The notes beneath the pieces are model-generated. The model searched no databases. It worked only from the letters and a program-made list of their open reading frames with translations, and was not told the origin of the DNA. Below are positions 1-7,428 of a stretch of DNA of 10,613 nucleotides, one piece after another. Source of the DNA: Rickettsia typhi (GTDB lineage: Bacteria; Pseudomonadota; Alphaproteobacteria; Rickettsiales; Rickettsiaceae); contig CAMDSB010000039.1 in NCBI GenBank assembly GCA_945907105.1, positions 1 through 10,613 on the forward strand, read 5' to 3'. Position numbers and translations under genes: made by a program. How positions within the stretch are numbered: the first letter of the stretch is position 1; each line of letters opens with the position of its first letter.

Positions 1-60
1 TTGATCAAAATTATCCCAAGGAGATTTTTTAAAAATTTGTCCGTATATTTTATTTATCAT
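1..60 (-). CDS. Possible 5' end of a divergent gene, HflK-like N-terminus (partial)
   Basis: Reading leftward from an ATG at position 60, the frame stays open for 20 codons to the window edge. It encodes a short N-terminus containing FKKSPWDNFDQ. A hydrophilic start with an SPW motif is typical of HflK, the membrane protein that with HflC forms a large assembly regulating the FtsH protease. No Shine-Dalgarno sequence is clear upstream, and 20 codons are too few to identify a family. The HflK suggestion is inference from the SPW motif and from the Rickettsiales-like setting. It could equally be a chance open frame. Confidence 0.35.
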   Translation of the reverse strand, partial: MINKIYGQIFKKSPWDNFDQ

Positions 61-83
61 TTACAAAACTGTAATTTAGTATT

Positions 84-111
84 TTGAAAAACTCAAACCA
101 ACCTGTATTAA
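84..111 (+). promoter_or_regulatory. Candidate sigma70-type promoter for mrp
   Basis: A TTGAAA at 84-89 is followed, after 16 nt, by TATTAA at 106-111, about 28 nt before the mrp start codon. The -35 match is good and the -10 match is only moderate. In DNA this AT-rich such pairs arise often by chance. The 79-bp gap between the possible divergent gene and mrp is where a promoter would be expected. Confidence 0.3.
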
Positions 112-139
112 TATATTGTAGTTAGAAAAATTTGCAAGC

Positions 140-1135
140 ATGACAATCACTAAGCCCGATAGAATTAAAGAGATACAGTCCAAGTTGTTTTTATCAGATG
201 GCTCCTCTGTGCAATCTAGAGCTTCCGAAATCGTTGCCAACGGTTCAAAAATCGGCTTTTCTCTAGATATTACTGGCATTGAATTGGCCGAAGCAGAGTC
301 AATCCGAGAACAAATTATTAAAAAGATACAAGAAACTACCGATTTTGAAAAAATTAGCATAGTATTAACAAGCACTCGCAAAAGTCAAAACACGCCGGCT
401 GAAAAACCCAAAATACAGATCGAGGGGGTTGGTAAGATTTTGCTCATAGCCTCAGGCAAAGGCGGAGTTGGTAAATCTACGATTGCTGCTTTGCTTGCGC
501 ATAAGTTGAAAAGCGATGGTAAAAAAGTAGGTGTCGTTGACGCTGATATTTATGGCCCATCGATACCTCATCTCTTTTCTCTAAAAGGAAAACCCGAACT
601 TGACGATAACAAGATGGTTCCACTGGAGAATTATGGCATCGTTGTTAACTCAATCGGCTTTCTGACGGAACCGTCAGCTTCGATTAGTTGGCGAGGTCCT
701 ATGGCAAGTAAGGCAATATATCAATTACTTTCTTTAACGAAATGGGGAAGCCTTGATTACTTAATTATAGATTCGCCACCTGGGACTGGAGATATTCACT
801 TAAGTATTTTACAAAATTATATTATAGACCAAGTGATCATGGTTACCACTCCTCAGAAAATATCAGAAATTGACGTCAGCAGAGCAATTAGTTTATATAA
901 GAAATTTCATGTACCAATCTGGGGAATTATAGAAAACATGAGCTATTATTTTATTCCTCAGACAGGAGAAAAAATAGAGATTTTTACAGGAGGTGGCGGC
1001 AATAAAATCGCCTTTGATCACAAGTTAGAGTTATTGACAAAACTCCCCATAGAATCAAGACTATCCATAGCGTGTGACGCGGGAGGCGATTTAAGCGAGT
1101 TCTCATACTTACTAGATGCGATAAAATTACCATAA
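140..1135 (+). CDS. mrp: Mrp/NBP35 family iron-sulfur cluster carrier ATPase
   Basis: This cytoplasmic P-loop ATPase is thought to carry and deliver Fe-S clusters to target apoproteins. Residues about 8-78 form the N-terminal MIP18/DUF59-like domain. The ATPase domain follows, with a deviant Walker A (GKGGVGKST, 106-114), the DADIYGPS segment (134-141) and the DSPPGTGD switch motif (211-218). Its 331 residues are a normal length. Most Mrp proteins carry a CxxC pair just after the ENMSY motif that binds the bridging cluster at the dimer interface. Here that stretch (265-277) reads ENMSYYFIPQTGE, with no cysteine. As I recall, Rickettsia Mrp also lacks the pair, so this may be lineage-typical. 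The ATG at 140 is the only reasonable start, although no Shine-Dalgarno is obvious. The gene is convergent with gpsA, 62 nt apart. Confidence 0.93.
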   Translation: MTITKPDRIKEIQSKLFLSDGSSVQSRASEIVANGSKIGFSLDITGIELAEAESIREQIIKKIQETTDFEKISIVLTSTRKSQNTPAEKPKIQIEGVGKILLIASGKGGVGKSTIAALLAHKLKSDGKKVGVVDADIYGPSIPHLFSLKGKPELDDNKMVPLENYGIVVNSIGFLTEPSASISWRGPMASKAIYQLLSLTKWGSLDYLIIDSPPGTGDIHLSILQNYIIDQVIMVTTPQKISEIDVSRAISLYKKFHVPIWGIIENMSYYFIPQTGEKIEIFTGGGGNKIAFDHKLELLTKLPIESRLSIACDAGGDLSEFSYLLDAIKLP

Positions 1136-1197
1136 ATTTGGAATTTAGCTACTAAAGGAAGCTACTCACCTCCTCAGGAATCTTTATTAAGAGGAGA

Positions 1198-2133
1198 CTA
1201 TGATACCAATTTTGCTATGGACGAGGTCATCGGCAAGTTTAGATTATACTTGTCTATGAATCTATGAAGTAATTTTGCTGCCGAGGCTCCTTCAACTAAC
1301 ATAGGGTAGCTTGCAAGAAATTCTTTTGAATAATTATTTTGGTGAAATTCATAACCAAATTTAGTATTCCTTGAAGTAGTTGAATAACTTGTTAAAACAA
1401 GATCTCCTATCACCGCAGGCAAAGTTAATGACTCTTGACTGCCTCCAAGAGCTTTTGAAATAATAGATATCTCCTCAAGTCCTTTGCTTACAAGCCAAGC
1501 CCTGGCGTTTTCACCATAACCTTGAGCCATTAAAATTCCACTTTTTATTGCAATAATATTTTTAACAATTCCTGCAATTTGAACAGTTATAATATCTGTA
1601 GATATAGAAACATCTAGTTGCTCTGAACTAAGGTCATCGGCTATATAACTAGCTAAAGATTGATCTTTAGAGGTAATGGTTATTGACGCAAAATTTCCAA
1701 TAGCAACTTCTTTGGCAAAATTAGGGCCAGAAATAAATGCATACGAATTATCAAACTCCTGTTCCATTTTACTCGAAAACAACTGCAACGGTTCTTGGCA
1801 CATTCCCTTTGTTGCAATCAAAAAAATAGTTTGCGACGACACACCCATTTGCTTTAATTCTTGAATCACAATCTCAAAAGCATGTGAAGGAACAGCCAAA
1901 ACTATAACGTCATAGCCTGCTAGATCTAGTAAATTTGTGGTTGCGGTAATCCCAGAGGGCAAAATAGTATCATCAAGATATTTACTATTTTTATGATGGT
2001 TATTTATCTCTGCTGCAATATTTCCTTCCGGAGTGTATATCAACACACTGCCATACACCCTCGCGACTATGCAAGCTAGAGCCGTGCCCCAGCTCCCCCC
2101 ACCAATAACTGCGAAGCTTTTCAGTCTTTTCAT
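1198..2133 (-). CDS. gpsA: NAD(P)-dependent glycerol-3-phosphate dehydrogenase
   Basis: GpsA reduces dihydroxyacetone phosphate to sn-glycerol-3-phosphate in the cytoplasm, supplying the backbone for phospholipid synthesis. The N-terminal Rossmann fold shows VIGGGSWGTALA (9-20), AVPSH (80-84) and ATKGM (107-111). SGPNFAKE spans 135-142. The helical C-terminal domain has the conserved catalytic lysine in IVKNIIAIKSG (K191), GENAR (207-211) and GDLVLTSYSTTSRN (243-256). At 311 residues it ends soon after NLPM, about 20 residues short of the common GpsA length. My recollection is that rickettsial GpsA ends at a similar place, so I do not read this as damage. Its ATG overlaps the mtaB stop by one base (TAATG), and an AAGG lies 7-8 nt upstream, so it is the last, translationally coupled gene of the operon. 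Confidence 0.95.
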   Translation of the reverse strand: MKRLKSFAVIGGGSWGTALACIVARVYGSVLIYTPEGNIAAEINNHHKNSKYLDDTILPSGITATTNLLDLAGYDVIVLAVPSHAFEIVIQELKQMGVSSQTIFLIATKGMCQEPLQLFSSKMEQEFDNSYAFISGPNFAKEVAIGNFASITITSKDQSLASYIADDLSSEQLDVSISTDIITVQIAGIVKNIIAIKSGILMAQGYGENARAWLVSKGLEEISIISKALGGSQESLTLPAVIGDLVLTSYSTTSRNTKFGYEFHQNNYSKEFLASYPMLVEGASAAKLLHRFIDKYNLNLPMTSSIAKLVS

Positions 2134-3377
2134 TATGCTACCTTTGCCAGCATGTGCTTGTCATTAAATTCTGTTAACTGAACATCGATTAACTGGCCTG
2201 AAGCAAACTCTCCATCCAGCTTAACTGGAATAAAATTCTCGGCATGAGCCATGTTATTTTTTTCAACCAGCAATGTAGTTTTTTTTCCTAAATTCTGCTT
2301 AAAGAACTTCTCAATCTCTTTTTGCCCTTCTTCCCTTAGTATTAAAGCTCTCTTCTTCCTAATATGCAGAGGAACTTGAGGCATTCTTGCTGCCGGCGTC
2401 CCTTCACGCTCGGAATATGGAAATACATGTAGATATTGTATATTAGCTTCAGAAATCAACCTTCTAGTATTCTCAAACATTTCGTCAGTTTCAGTTGGAA
2501 AACCAGCAATAATGTCGGCTCCGAAGGATACTTCTGGACGAATAAGGCGTAGAGATTTACAAAATTCTATCACTTGCTCACGATTGTGCCGTCTTTTCAT
2601 CCGCTTTAAAATCATGTTATCTCCTGCTTGCAGACTGATATGAAAATGCGGCATAAGCCTTTTTTCATAAGCCATCAAGTTAAATAGATCATCATCAATC
2701 TCAGCTACATCAATTGAAGATAGCCTTAACCTATCTAGCTCTGGCACTAAAGAAAGCAGCCTTTTAATCATCTGAGCGAACGTTGGCATGCCAGGTAAAT
2801 CACTCCCATACGCAGTGACGTCTACGCCTGTAAGAACGATTTCTTTAAAACCATCGTCAGTAAGCGCTCTAACTTGCTGAACAATAACTCCAATCGGTAC
2901 TGACCTACTATTACCCCTGCCAAATGGAATCATACAAAAAGTACACCGATGATCACAACCATTCTGCACCTGAATGAAAGCTCTAGCTTTTCCTTCAAAA
3001 CTTCGTACTAAATGATTTGCTGTTTCCTTTATCGACATTATGTCATTCACAATTACTCTTTCTGTCTCCAACGTATAATGCAAAGGCGAAAGTTTTTCTT
3101 CATTACCAATAACTTTATCAACCTCTGGCATATTTGCAAACATCTGAGGCGTGTTTTGAGCAGCACAGCCAGTAACGATAATTTTCTTTGTTGGATCTTG
3201 TTTTTTAAGTTTACGAATTGCTTGCCTGGCTTGTTTTTCTGCCTCTTTTGTCACGGCACAAGTATTAAATACAGCAACATTCTGTATACCACTTTTTACA
3301 AGATTTTCTTTTATTATCTCACTTTCATACGTATTCAAGCGACATCCGAAGGTTATGACTTCATGAGTTTCATTCAT
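2133..3377 (-). CDS. mtaB: tRNA (N6-threonylcarbamoyladenosine(37)-C2)-methylthiotransferase MtaB
   Basis: MtaB is a radical-SAM methylthiotransferase that turns t6A37 into ms2t6A37 in tRNAs reading ANN codons. The N-terminal UPF0004 domain carries the three cysteines of the auxiliary 4Fe-4S cluster: FGCRLN (C12), NTCAVT (C40) and TGCAAQ (C71). The radical-SAM motif CDHRCTFC places C141, C145 and C148 for the SAM-binding cluster. A C-terminal segment of about 60 residues fits the TRAM RNA-binding domain. The 414-residue length is normal. The frame is open further upstream (to 3416), but the start at 3377 is preferred. There the protein begins MNETHEVITFGC, like its homologues, and a GGAG lies 9 nt upstream at 3387-3390. 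The first 8 nt overlap the end of dapF, so translation is probably coupled. Confidence 0.94.
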   Translation of the reverse strand: MNETHEVITFGCRLNTYESEIIKENLVKSGIQNVAVFNTCAVTKEAEKQARQAIRKLKKQDPTKKIIVTGCAAQNTPQMFANMPEVDKVIGNEEKLSPLHYTLETERVIVNDIMSIKETANHLVRSFEGKARAFIQVQNGCDHRCTFCMIPFGRGNSRSVPIGVIVQQVRALTDDGFKEIVLTGVDVTAYGSDLPGMPTFAQMIKRLLSLVPELDRLRLSSIDVAEIDDDLFNLMAYEKRLMPHFHISLQAGDNMILKRMKRRHNREQVIEFCKSLRLIRPEVSFGADIIAGFPTETDEMFENTRRLISEANIQYLHVFPYSEREGTPAARMPQVPLHIRKKRALILREEGQKEIEKFFKQNLGKKTTLLVEKNNMAHAENFIPVKLDGEFASGQLIDVQLTEFNDKHMLAKVA

Positions 3378-4179
3378 ACGAATATTCTCCATCGAAGACA
3401 AAGCTTGCTGGGCCACACATACTTATATTAGCGCCAGTTTTTTCCATTTCTAAGCTTCCCAGCTCAAATATAACTTCAGCCTTATCAGAAACAAAACCAA
3501 GATTATTTGCAGCAGCAAAAGTAGCTATAGCACCACTACCGCATGCGCATGTAAAACCAGTTCCTCTTTCCCATACTTTTAGGTAGATTTTATCGTCTTT
3601 AACTTCGGCAAAATTGATGTTTATTCCTTCTTTAAATAAATCGATGTTCTGAAAATTTTCTCCAATCACCTCTCTATCTTGGTCAGATAACTTTGAAAAA
3701 ATTACTAGATGCGGATTGGCAACGTCAACGCAAATCATCTCTTTTGGCTCAATTAAGTGCCTACTAATAGCCAAGTCCCATAGAAGCTCCTTTTTAGGCA
3801 TCCATGATTCTTCGAAGCTGGCGACACCCAAATCAACTTTAATTTGACTCGCACTAATATATTCACACAACACTTTTCTACCATTAACATCAAGGGTAAT
3901 ATTTCGTTTTCCATTCTTCTCAAAGATTAGTCTAGATAAACACCTCGAAGCATTGCCACAAGCTCTTGCTGATGAACCATCTTGATTAAATATACTCATC
4001 TGAACAAAATCTTGCTTCTCTTTGTAAATAATGAATTGATCACAACCAATACCTAACCTTCTATTCGAAATAGCTTTTGCAAAATCCTTCATATTCATAG
4101 CAGAGGGTAAGCTTTCTTCGGCAATAATCACAAAATCATTACCTAAACCATGCATCTTTACAAAAGGAATTTTTTTCAT
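3370..4179 (-). CDS. dapF: Diaminopimelate epimerase
   Basis: DapF interconverts LL- and meso-diaminopimelate with two cysteines acting as acid and base, providing the peptidoglycan cross-linker and the lysine precursor. The 269-residue protein starts MKKIPFVKMHGLGNDFV, the classic DapF N-terminus. The catalytic cysteines are C74 in ACGNASRC and C213 in TCACGSGA, and the substrate-binding ERGTG lies at 204-208. The frame is open upstream to 4287, but that extension overlaps the preceding gene and has no DapF similarity. The ATG at 4179 has an AAGG 6 nt upstream at 4186-4189. The start lies one base after the stop of the small membrane protein gene, and the 3' end overlaps mtaB by 8 nt. dapE, for the preceding step of the pathway, lies across the divergent promoter region. 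Confidence 0.96.
   Translation of the reverse strand: MKKIPFVKMHGLGNDFVIIAEESLPSAMNMKDFAKAISNRRLGIGCDQFIIYKEKQDFVQMSIFNQDGSSARACGNASRCLSRLIFEKNGKRNITLDVNGRKVLCEYISASQIKVDLGVASFEESWMPKKELLWDLAISRHLIEPKEMICVDVANPHLVIFSKLSDQDREVIGENFQNIDLFKEGININFAEVKDDKIYLKVWERGTGFTCACGSGAIATFAAANNLGFVSDKAEVIFELGSLEMEKTGANISMCGPASFVFDGEYSYE
3387..3390 (-). promoter_or_regulatory. Shine-Dalgarno that fixes the mtaB start
   Basis: GGAG on the minus strand lies inside the end of dapF, 9 nt before the mtaB ATG at 3377. It supports this start over the in-frame ATGs at 3392 and 3416. The 3392 ATG immediately abuts the GGAG and so could not use it. Confidence 0.6.
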
Positions 4180-4180
4180 C

Positions 4181-4573
4181 TTATACCTTGTTCGACGCTG
4201 AGCATCTATACATTTTCCAGTGAAGAATGAAGAAGAGTAAGCCTGTAATAAGCCAACTACTGCAGCTAATGATACTACTAATAGCATTACCCTGGACTCC
4301 TTTTATATAATCTCCTCTATCAGCGATTCTTTTTTCCTTTACTAGCTCAGGTTTAATCATTTTTTGATGCTCTTTGTCATTAGAAGAAACCTCCTTCTTA
4401 TGGTCAATATACTTTTCATCACTACTAAATTTATTTAGCTCGCTGATATATTTGTATTCTGTAAAGACCAAGTCTGTTCCACTGTTAAGCATAATACCAA
4501 TAGTTACCATCATTACGATAGAAGCTACTAAACATACAATTAAACAGTATATTTGAGTTAAATTCTTGAACAT
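4181..4573 (-). CDS. Small two-helix membrane protein of unknown function, first gene of the dapF operon
   Basis: I do not recognise this 130-residue protein with confidence. Residues about 8-30 form a strongly hydrophobic helix (IYCLIVCLVASIVMMVTIGI). Residues 35-95 are polar and highly charged, rich in Lys, Asp and Glu. Residues about 98-117 form a second helix ending in ILHWKMYR. Two helices around a charged loop, with an HW pair and basic residues after the second, resemble small DUF5671-like membrane proteins, but this is a loose resemblance. Reality is supported by an excellent Shine-Dalgarno (AAGAGGTG, 4582-4589, 8 nt spacing) and by its stop lying one base before the dapF start. It therefore appears to be co-translated with dapF-mtaB-gpsA. 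No enzymatic motif is visible, and a role tied to the cell envelope would be only a guess from the neighbours. Confidence 0.75.
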   Translation of the reverse strand: MFKNLTQIYCLIVCLVASIVMMVTIGIMLNSGTDLVFTEYKYISELNKFSSDEKYIDHKKEVSSNDKEHQKMIKPELVKEKRIADRGDYIKGVQGNAISSIISCSSWLITGLLFFILHWKMYRCSASNKV

Positions 4574-4581
4574 TACTTAAA

Positions 4582-4589
4582 CACCTCTT
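4582..4589 (-). promoter_or_regulatory. Strong Shine-Dalgarno for the operon's first gene
   Basis: AAGAGGTG on the minus strand sits 8 nt before the ATG at 4573 and is among the best ribosome-binding matches in the window. It is the main evidence that the small membrane protein gene is translated and starts there. Confidence 0.6.
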
Positions 4590-4592
4590 ACT

Positions 4593-4620
4593 ATTAAAAG
4601 ATCACATTTCAGTAAGTCAA
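4593..4620 (-). promoter_or_regulatory. Candidate promoter of the dapF-mtaB-gpsA operon
   Basis: On the minus strand, TTGACT (4620-4615) and TTTAAT (4598-4593) are separated by 16 nt, each matching five of six consensus bases. A start of transcription about 7 nt further on would fall inside the Shine-Dalgarno at 4582-4589, which argues against it as the main promoter. The true promoter may lie farther upstream in the 127-bp region (4574-4700) that separates this operon from the divergent dapE. I see no other convincing element there. Confidence 0.25.
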
Positions 4621-4700
4621 TATACACGCTTTTAGAGAAAAATTGTAGAAAATAAATTATGATTATGTGCTCGAGAAAATAAAAATTAAAATAGAAGTTT

Positions 4701-5837
4701 ATGATAGATGAAATACTTAGCGTTCTAGAAAAGCTAATTAGCTTTAAATCAGTTACACCAAAAGGCGATGATGCAATTAAATTTGTTGCTGATTATTTAC
4801 AAAAACTAGGCTTTAAATGCTTGATAAAAACATTTGGTCCAAAGGAACAAAAAGTAACTAATCTTTATGCAGCTCTCGGTGACGAAATGCCTAATATCTG
4901 CTTTGCTGGGCATATTGACGTAGTTCCTCCAGGAGAAACTAGTCTATGGGAATCAGACCCTTTTCAAATGCGGGTAAAAGATGACCTTGTTTTTGGCAGG
5001 GGGGCTGTAGACATGAAGGGGGCTATAGCTTGCTCGCTTGTTGCGGTTAGCAAATTTCTTAGTGAAAATAAAAACCATAATGGAACGATTAGTTTTCTTT
5101 TAACTACCGATGAAGAAGGCGATGGGACTCATGGTTTAAAAGAAATGCTTGAATATATCCAAGATATTACACCAAAAATTGATTTTTGTATCCTAGGAGA
5201 ACCTACTACTAGACATGAAGTTGGAGACACAATCAAAATCGGCAGACGAGGCAGTATAAATTTTGACTTAACAGTAAAAGGCAAGCAAGGACATGTTGCA
5301 TACCCTGAAAAAGCTATAAACCCAATGCCTATCCTCATTTCTATTTTAAAAGATCTAGTTGAAGCGCAACTTGATTCTGGATCAGAATTTTTTCAAAAAT
5401 CTAATCTTGAGGTTACTTCAATCGAAGGACAGAATATAGTACGCAACGTTATACCAGCTCTCGTAAATGCAAAATTTAATATTAGATTCAATGAAAAGCA
5501 TATTCCAAGTGAACTCGCTACTAAAATAGTTCATATTATTTCTAAATACTCAGATGATTACGACCTACAATATTCTTGCACCTCCTTACCTTTTGTTCAA
5601 ACTTACTCTAAAGAGATGCAACATTTCGCTGATATAGTTTATGATACATGTGGGATACAGCCTAAAATCGATACAGGTGGAGGCACTTCGGATGCAAGAT
5701 TTATCCATAAATATACCCAAGTTGTTGAGTTTGGATTAAATTGCGATCTTGCCCACAAAATCGATGAGCATACTAAAATTTGTGATTTACAAACACTCTA
5801 TAACGTGTATTATAGCTCGTTAGTTAAGCTTTTATAA
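4701..5837 (+). CDS. dapE: Succinyl-diaminopimelate desuccinylase
   Basis: DapE is a dinuclear zinc M20-family hydrolase that cleaves N-succinyl-LL-diaminopimelate to succinate and LL-diaminopimelate, the substrate of DapF. The 378-residue length matches the family almost exactly. Metal ligands are visible in order: H71 in FAGHIDVVPPG, D104 in GRGAVDMKGA, the TTDEEG pair E138 (general base) and E139, E167 in LGEPT, and H352 in LAHKIDEH. The dimerisation (lid) domain lies between about 180 and 295, with GRRGSINFDL at its start. The TGGGTSDARF segment near residue 325 is also typical. The ATG at 4701 gives the standard DapE N-terminus (LISFKSVTP), with only a weak AGAAG upstream. A tRNA-Leu gene begins 20 nt after the stop and may share its transcript. 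Confidence 0.97.
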   Translation: MIDEILSVLEKLISFKSVTPKGDDAIKFVADYLQKLGFKCLIKTFGPKEQKVTNLYAALGDEMPNICFAGHIDVVPPGETSLWESDPFQMRVKDDLVFGRGAVDMKGAIACSLVAVSKFLSENKNHNGTISFLLTTDEEGDGTHGLKEMLEYIQDITPKIDFCILGEPTTRHEVGDTIKIGRRGSINFDLTVKGKQGHVAYPEKAINPMPILISILKDLVEAQLDSGSEFFQKSNLEVTSIEGQNIVRNVIPALVNAKFNIRFNEKHIPSELATKIVHIISKYSDDYDLQYSCTSLPFVQTYSKEMQHFADIVYDTCGIQPKIDTGGGTSDARFIHKYTQVVEFGLNCDLAHKIDEHTKICDLQTLYNVYYSSLVKLL

Positions 5838-5857
5838 GGGCTTAAGGACGATTTTTT

Positions 5858-5942
5858 GCGGGTGTGGCGGAACTGGTAGACGCCCTAGATTTAGGTTCTA
5901 GTGCCGCGAGGCGTGGGGGTTCAAGTCCCTCCATCCGTACCA
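5858..5942 (+). tRNA. tRNA-Leu (anticodon UAG)
   Basis: The 85 nt fold as a class II tRNA. The 7-bp acceptor stem (GCGGGTG with CATCCGT) ends in a G-U pair at 1-72 and includes a second G-U. The D arm contains AACTGGTAGAC. The anticodon stem is CTAGA/TCTAG around the loop TTTAGGT, giving anticodon TAG, which reads CUN leucine codons. A long variable arm (TGCCGCGAGGCGT) and the T loop TTCAAGT follow. Discriminator A and a genomically encoded CCA end the gene. It lies between dapE and tig on the same strand. Confidence 0.96.
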
Positions 5943-5988
5943 ATTAAGGATTTAAATTACACAGATTGGTCAGGTGATCTCAACGATA

Positions 5989-6020
5989 CGAATTTAGGGT
6001 TAAAAGTATCCCAAAATTCG
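5989..6020. repeat. Inverted repeat upstream of tig
   Basis: Two 11-nt arms, CGAATTTAGGG (5989-5999) and CCCAAAATTCG (6010-6020), pair with a single A-A mismatch around a 10-nt loop. The repeat lies between tRNA-Leu and tig and ends 27 nt before the tig start codon. No T-run follows, so it is not an ordinary intrinsic terminator. It could be a leader structure for tig, a processing signal after the tRNA, or an operator. A TATAAC at 6022-6027 just downstream might be a -10 element, but no good -35 accompanies it. Confidence 0.45.
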
Positions 6021-6047
6021 GTATAACATGTTAAAGTGCAAAAATTT

Positions 6048-7370
6048 ATGATTATATCAGAGCTAAAAAAGGATAAGACTGAATTTCACGTAAAAGTTAT
6101 AATTCCAGTTCAGGAAATCTCAAAACAAATAGAAGTTGAGTTAGCTAGCGTTGCAAAAACTGCAAAAATGGATGGATTTCGAGCTGGAAAAGTTCCATTA
6201 TCTGTTTTACGTAAAAAATACGTACCTACACTTAGAAGCAATATCGCGCGCGATAAGATAGACGCAGCTATTAAAAAAATCGTGAAAGACAATAATCTTA
6301 ATATTGCCTTTGACCCAGCGATTGAAGATTTTAGAAACGAAGATAACCAAGATCTTGAATTTGTTCTAAAGTTTGAGCTCCTGCCACTCGTTACTTTGCC
6401 GGACTTTAAGAAAATATCTATTGAAAAGCCAGTATTGGAGGTTTCACAAAAAGATATCGATGAAAACCTAGATAAGATATTAAGCTTTTCAAAATCATAT
6501 GACAAAGAAACAAAATCAAAGGCAAAGTCAGGCGATCAAGTCACGATAGATGCGATTGGTTATGTTGATGAAAAAGCATTTGATGGCGGAAAATTAAACT
6601 CTCATAAGTTGGTTTTAGGAAGTAAATCCTTTATTCCAGGCTTTGAAGATCAACTAATTGGTAGCAAGGCTGGCGACGATGTGTCCGTTAAGGTTGATTT
6701 TCCTAAGGACTACCACTCAAAAGACCTAGCTGGAAAACCTTCTGAATTTAAGGTAAAAGTTCTAGCTGTACATCACGAGAATGTTCCAAAAATAGATGAT
6801 GAATTTGCAAAAAAATTCAAATGCGATAATGTAGAGCAACTTAGAGAGCAAATAGCTGCAAACATCCGATCCAATTACGATGAATCTATTCTTGTCTTAA
6901 TGAAAATGAAATTATTCGATAAGCTAGAAGATCTGCTTAAATTTGATATTCCAGCTTCTTTACTTAAAAGAGAAAAAGAGATTTTAAAAGGCCAGACCCC
7001 TCAGCTTGCAGACGATGTTGAACTAAAAAACATGTCCGATAAAGAAAAGGACAAATATTTTGATGAACTCGCAGCAAGAAGAGTACGTATTGGTTTAATG
7101 CTAGCAGAATATGTAAAACAAAAGAACTTGACTATAACAGAAGCAGACGTGCGTCAGGCAATTATGGAACATGCTAAGAATTATCCTGGTCAAGAACAAA
7201 TGGTTGTCGAGTTTTATAAAAAGAATAACAATGCTCTTGAAAATTTGAAAGGCCCTATTCTTGAAACGAAAGGTGTTAAAGCTATTTTTGATAATGAAAT
7301 TATCATTAAAGAAAAGTCTTACACCAGTGAAAAATTGGAAAAACTCTTAGAAAACGAACTTAGAGATTAA
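6048..7370 (+). CDS. tig: Trigger factor, ribosome-associated chaperone and peptidyl-prolyl isomerase
   Basis: Trigger factor binds ribosomal protein L23 at the exit tunnel and shields nascent chains. The N-terminal ribosome-binding domain carries the signature GFRAGKVP at residues 43-50. The FKBP-like isomerase domain follows at about 155-245, with SGDQVTIDAIGYVDEKAFDG at its start and FIPGFEDQLIGSKAGD inside. The remaining 200 or so residues form the helical substrate-holding C-terminus. The protein has 440 residues from the ATG at 6048, a normal length. An in-frame GTG at 6036 would add four residues. I prefer the ATG because MIISELKKDKTEFHVKV aligns with known N-termini, but neither start has a clear Shine-Dalgarno. 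The isomerase and C-terminal regions read very like Rickettsia trigger factor from memory, one of the main reasons for placing the organism near the Rickettsiales. Confidence 0.97.
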   Translation: MIISELKKDKTEFHVKVIIPVQEISKQIEVELASVAKTAKMDGFRAGKVPLSVLRKKYVPTLRSNIARDKIDAAIKKIVKDNNLNIAFDPAIEDFRNEDNQDLEFVLKFELLPLVTLPDFKKISIEKPVLEVSQKDIDENLDKILSFSKSYDKETKSKAKSGDQVTIDAIGYVDEKAFDGGKLNSHKLVLGSKSFIPGFEDQLIGSKAGDDVSVKVDFPKDYHSKDLAGKPSEFKVKVLAVHHENVPKIDDEFAKKFKCDNVEQLREQIAANIRSNYDESILVLMKMKLFDKLEDLLKFDIPASLLKREKEILKGQTPQLADDVELKNMSDKEKDKYFDELAARRVRIGLMLAEYVKQKNLTITEADVRQAIMEHAKNYPGQEQMVVEFYKKNNNALENLKGPILETKGVKAIFDNEIIIKEKSYTSEKLEKLLENELRD

Positions 7371-7388
7371 TTTATCTTAGTATTTTTT

Positions 7389-7428
7389 AAAAGCTGCTAA
7401 ACTTCGAACACAGGTTTAGCAGCTTTTT
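7389..7428 (+). terminator. Intrinsic terminator after tig, possibly shared with the bufferin operon
   Basis: Perfect 14-nt arms AAAAGCTGCTAAAC (7389-7402) and GTTTAGCAGCTTTT (7414-7427) enclose an 11-nt loop. On the plus strand the arm runs into TTTTTGTTTT, 19 nt after the tig stop. On the minus strand the stem ends in TTTT followed by an A-run, so it may also stop transcription arriving from the bufferin operon, whose last gene ends at 7557. Confidence 0.85.

Noticed and set aside
1170..1196. CTCCTC/GAGGAG inverted repeat between mrp and gpsA as a terminator
   Set aside because: Only six base pairs with a 15-nt loop and no T-run on either side; too weak to call.
1160..1197. Premature stop truncating gpsA
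   Set aside because: Reading past the TAG gives only seven further codons before another stop, without GpsA similarity, and I recall rickettsial GpsA ending at a similar point.
3012..3431. Plus-strand open frame of 139 codons
   Set aside because: It lies antisense to mtaB and dapF, which have full domain signatures, and its translation shows no family pattern.
4180..4287. 36-codon upstream extension of dapF
   Set aside because: It overlaps the small membrane protein gene in another frame, and DapF homologues begin at MKKIPFVKMHGLGNDF.
6110..6505. Minus-strand open frame of 131 codons
   Set aside because: It is the antisense shadow of tig, Ser/Phe-rich as expected of a mirrored Lys/Glu-rich gene.
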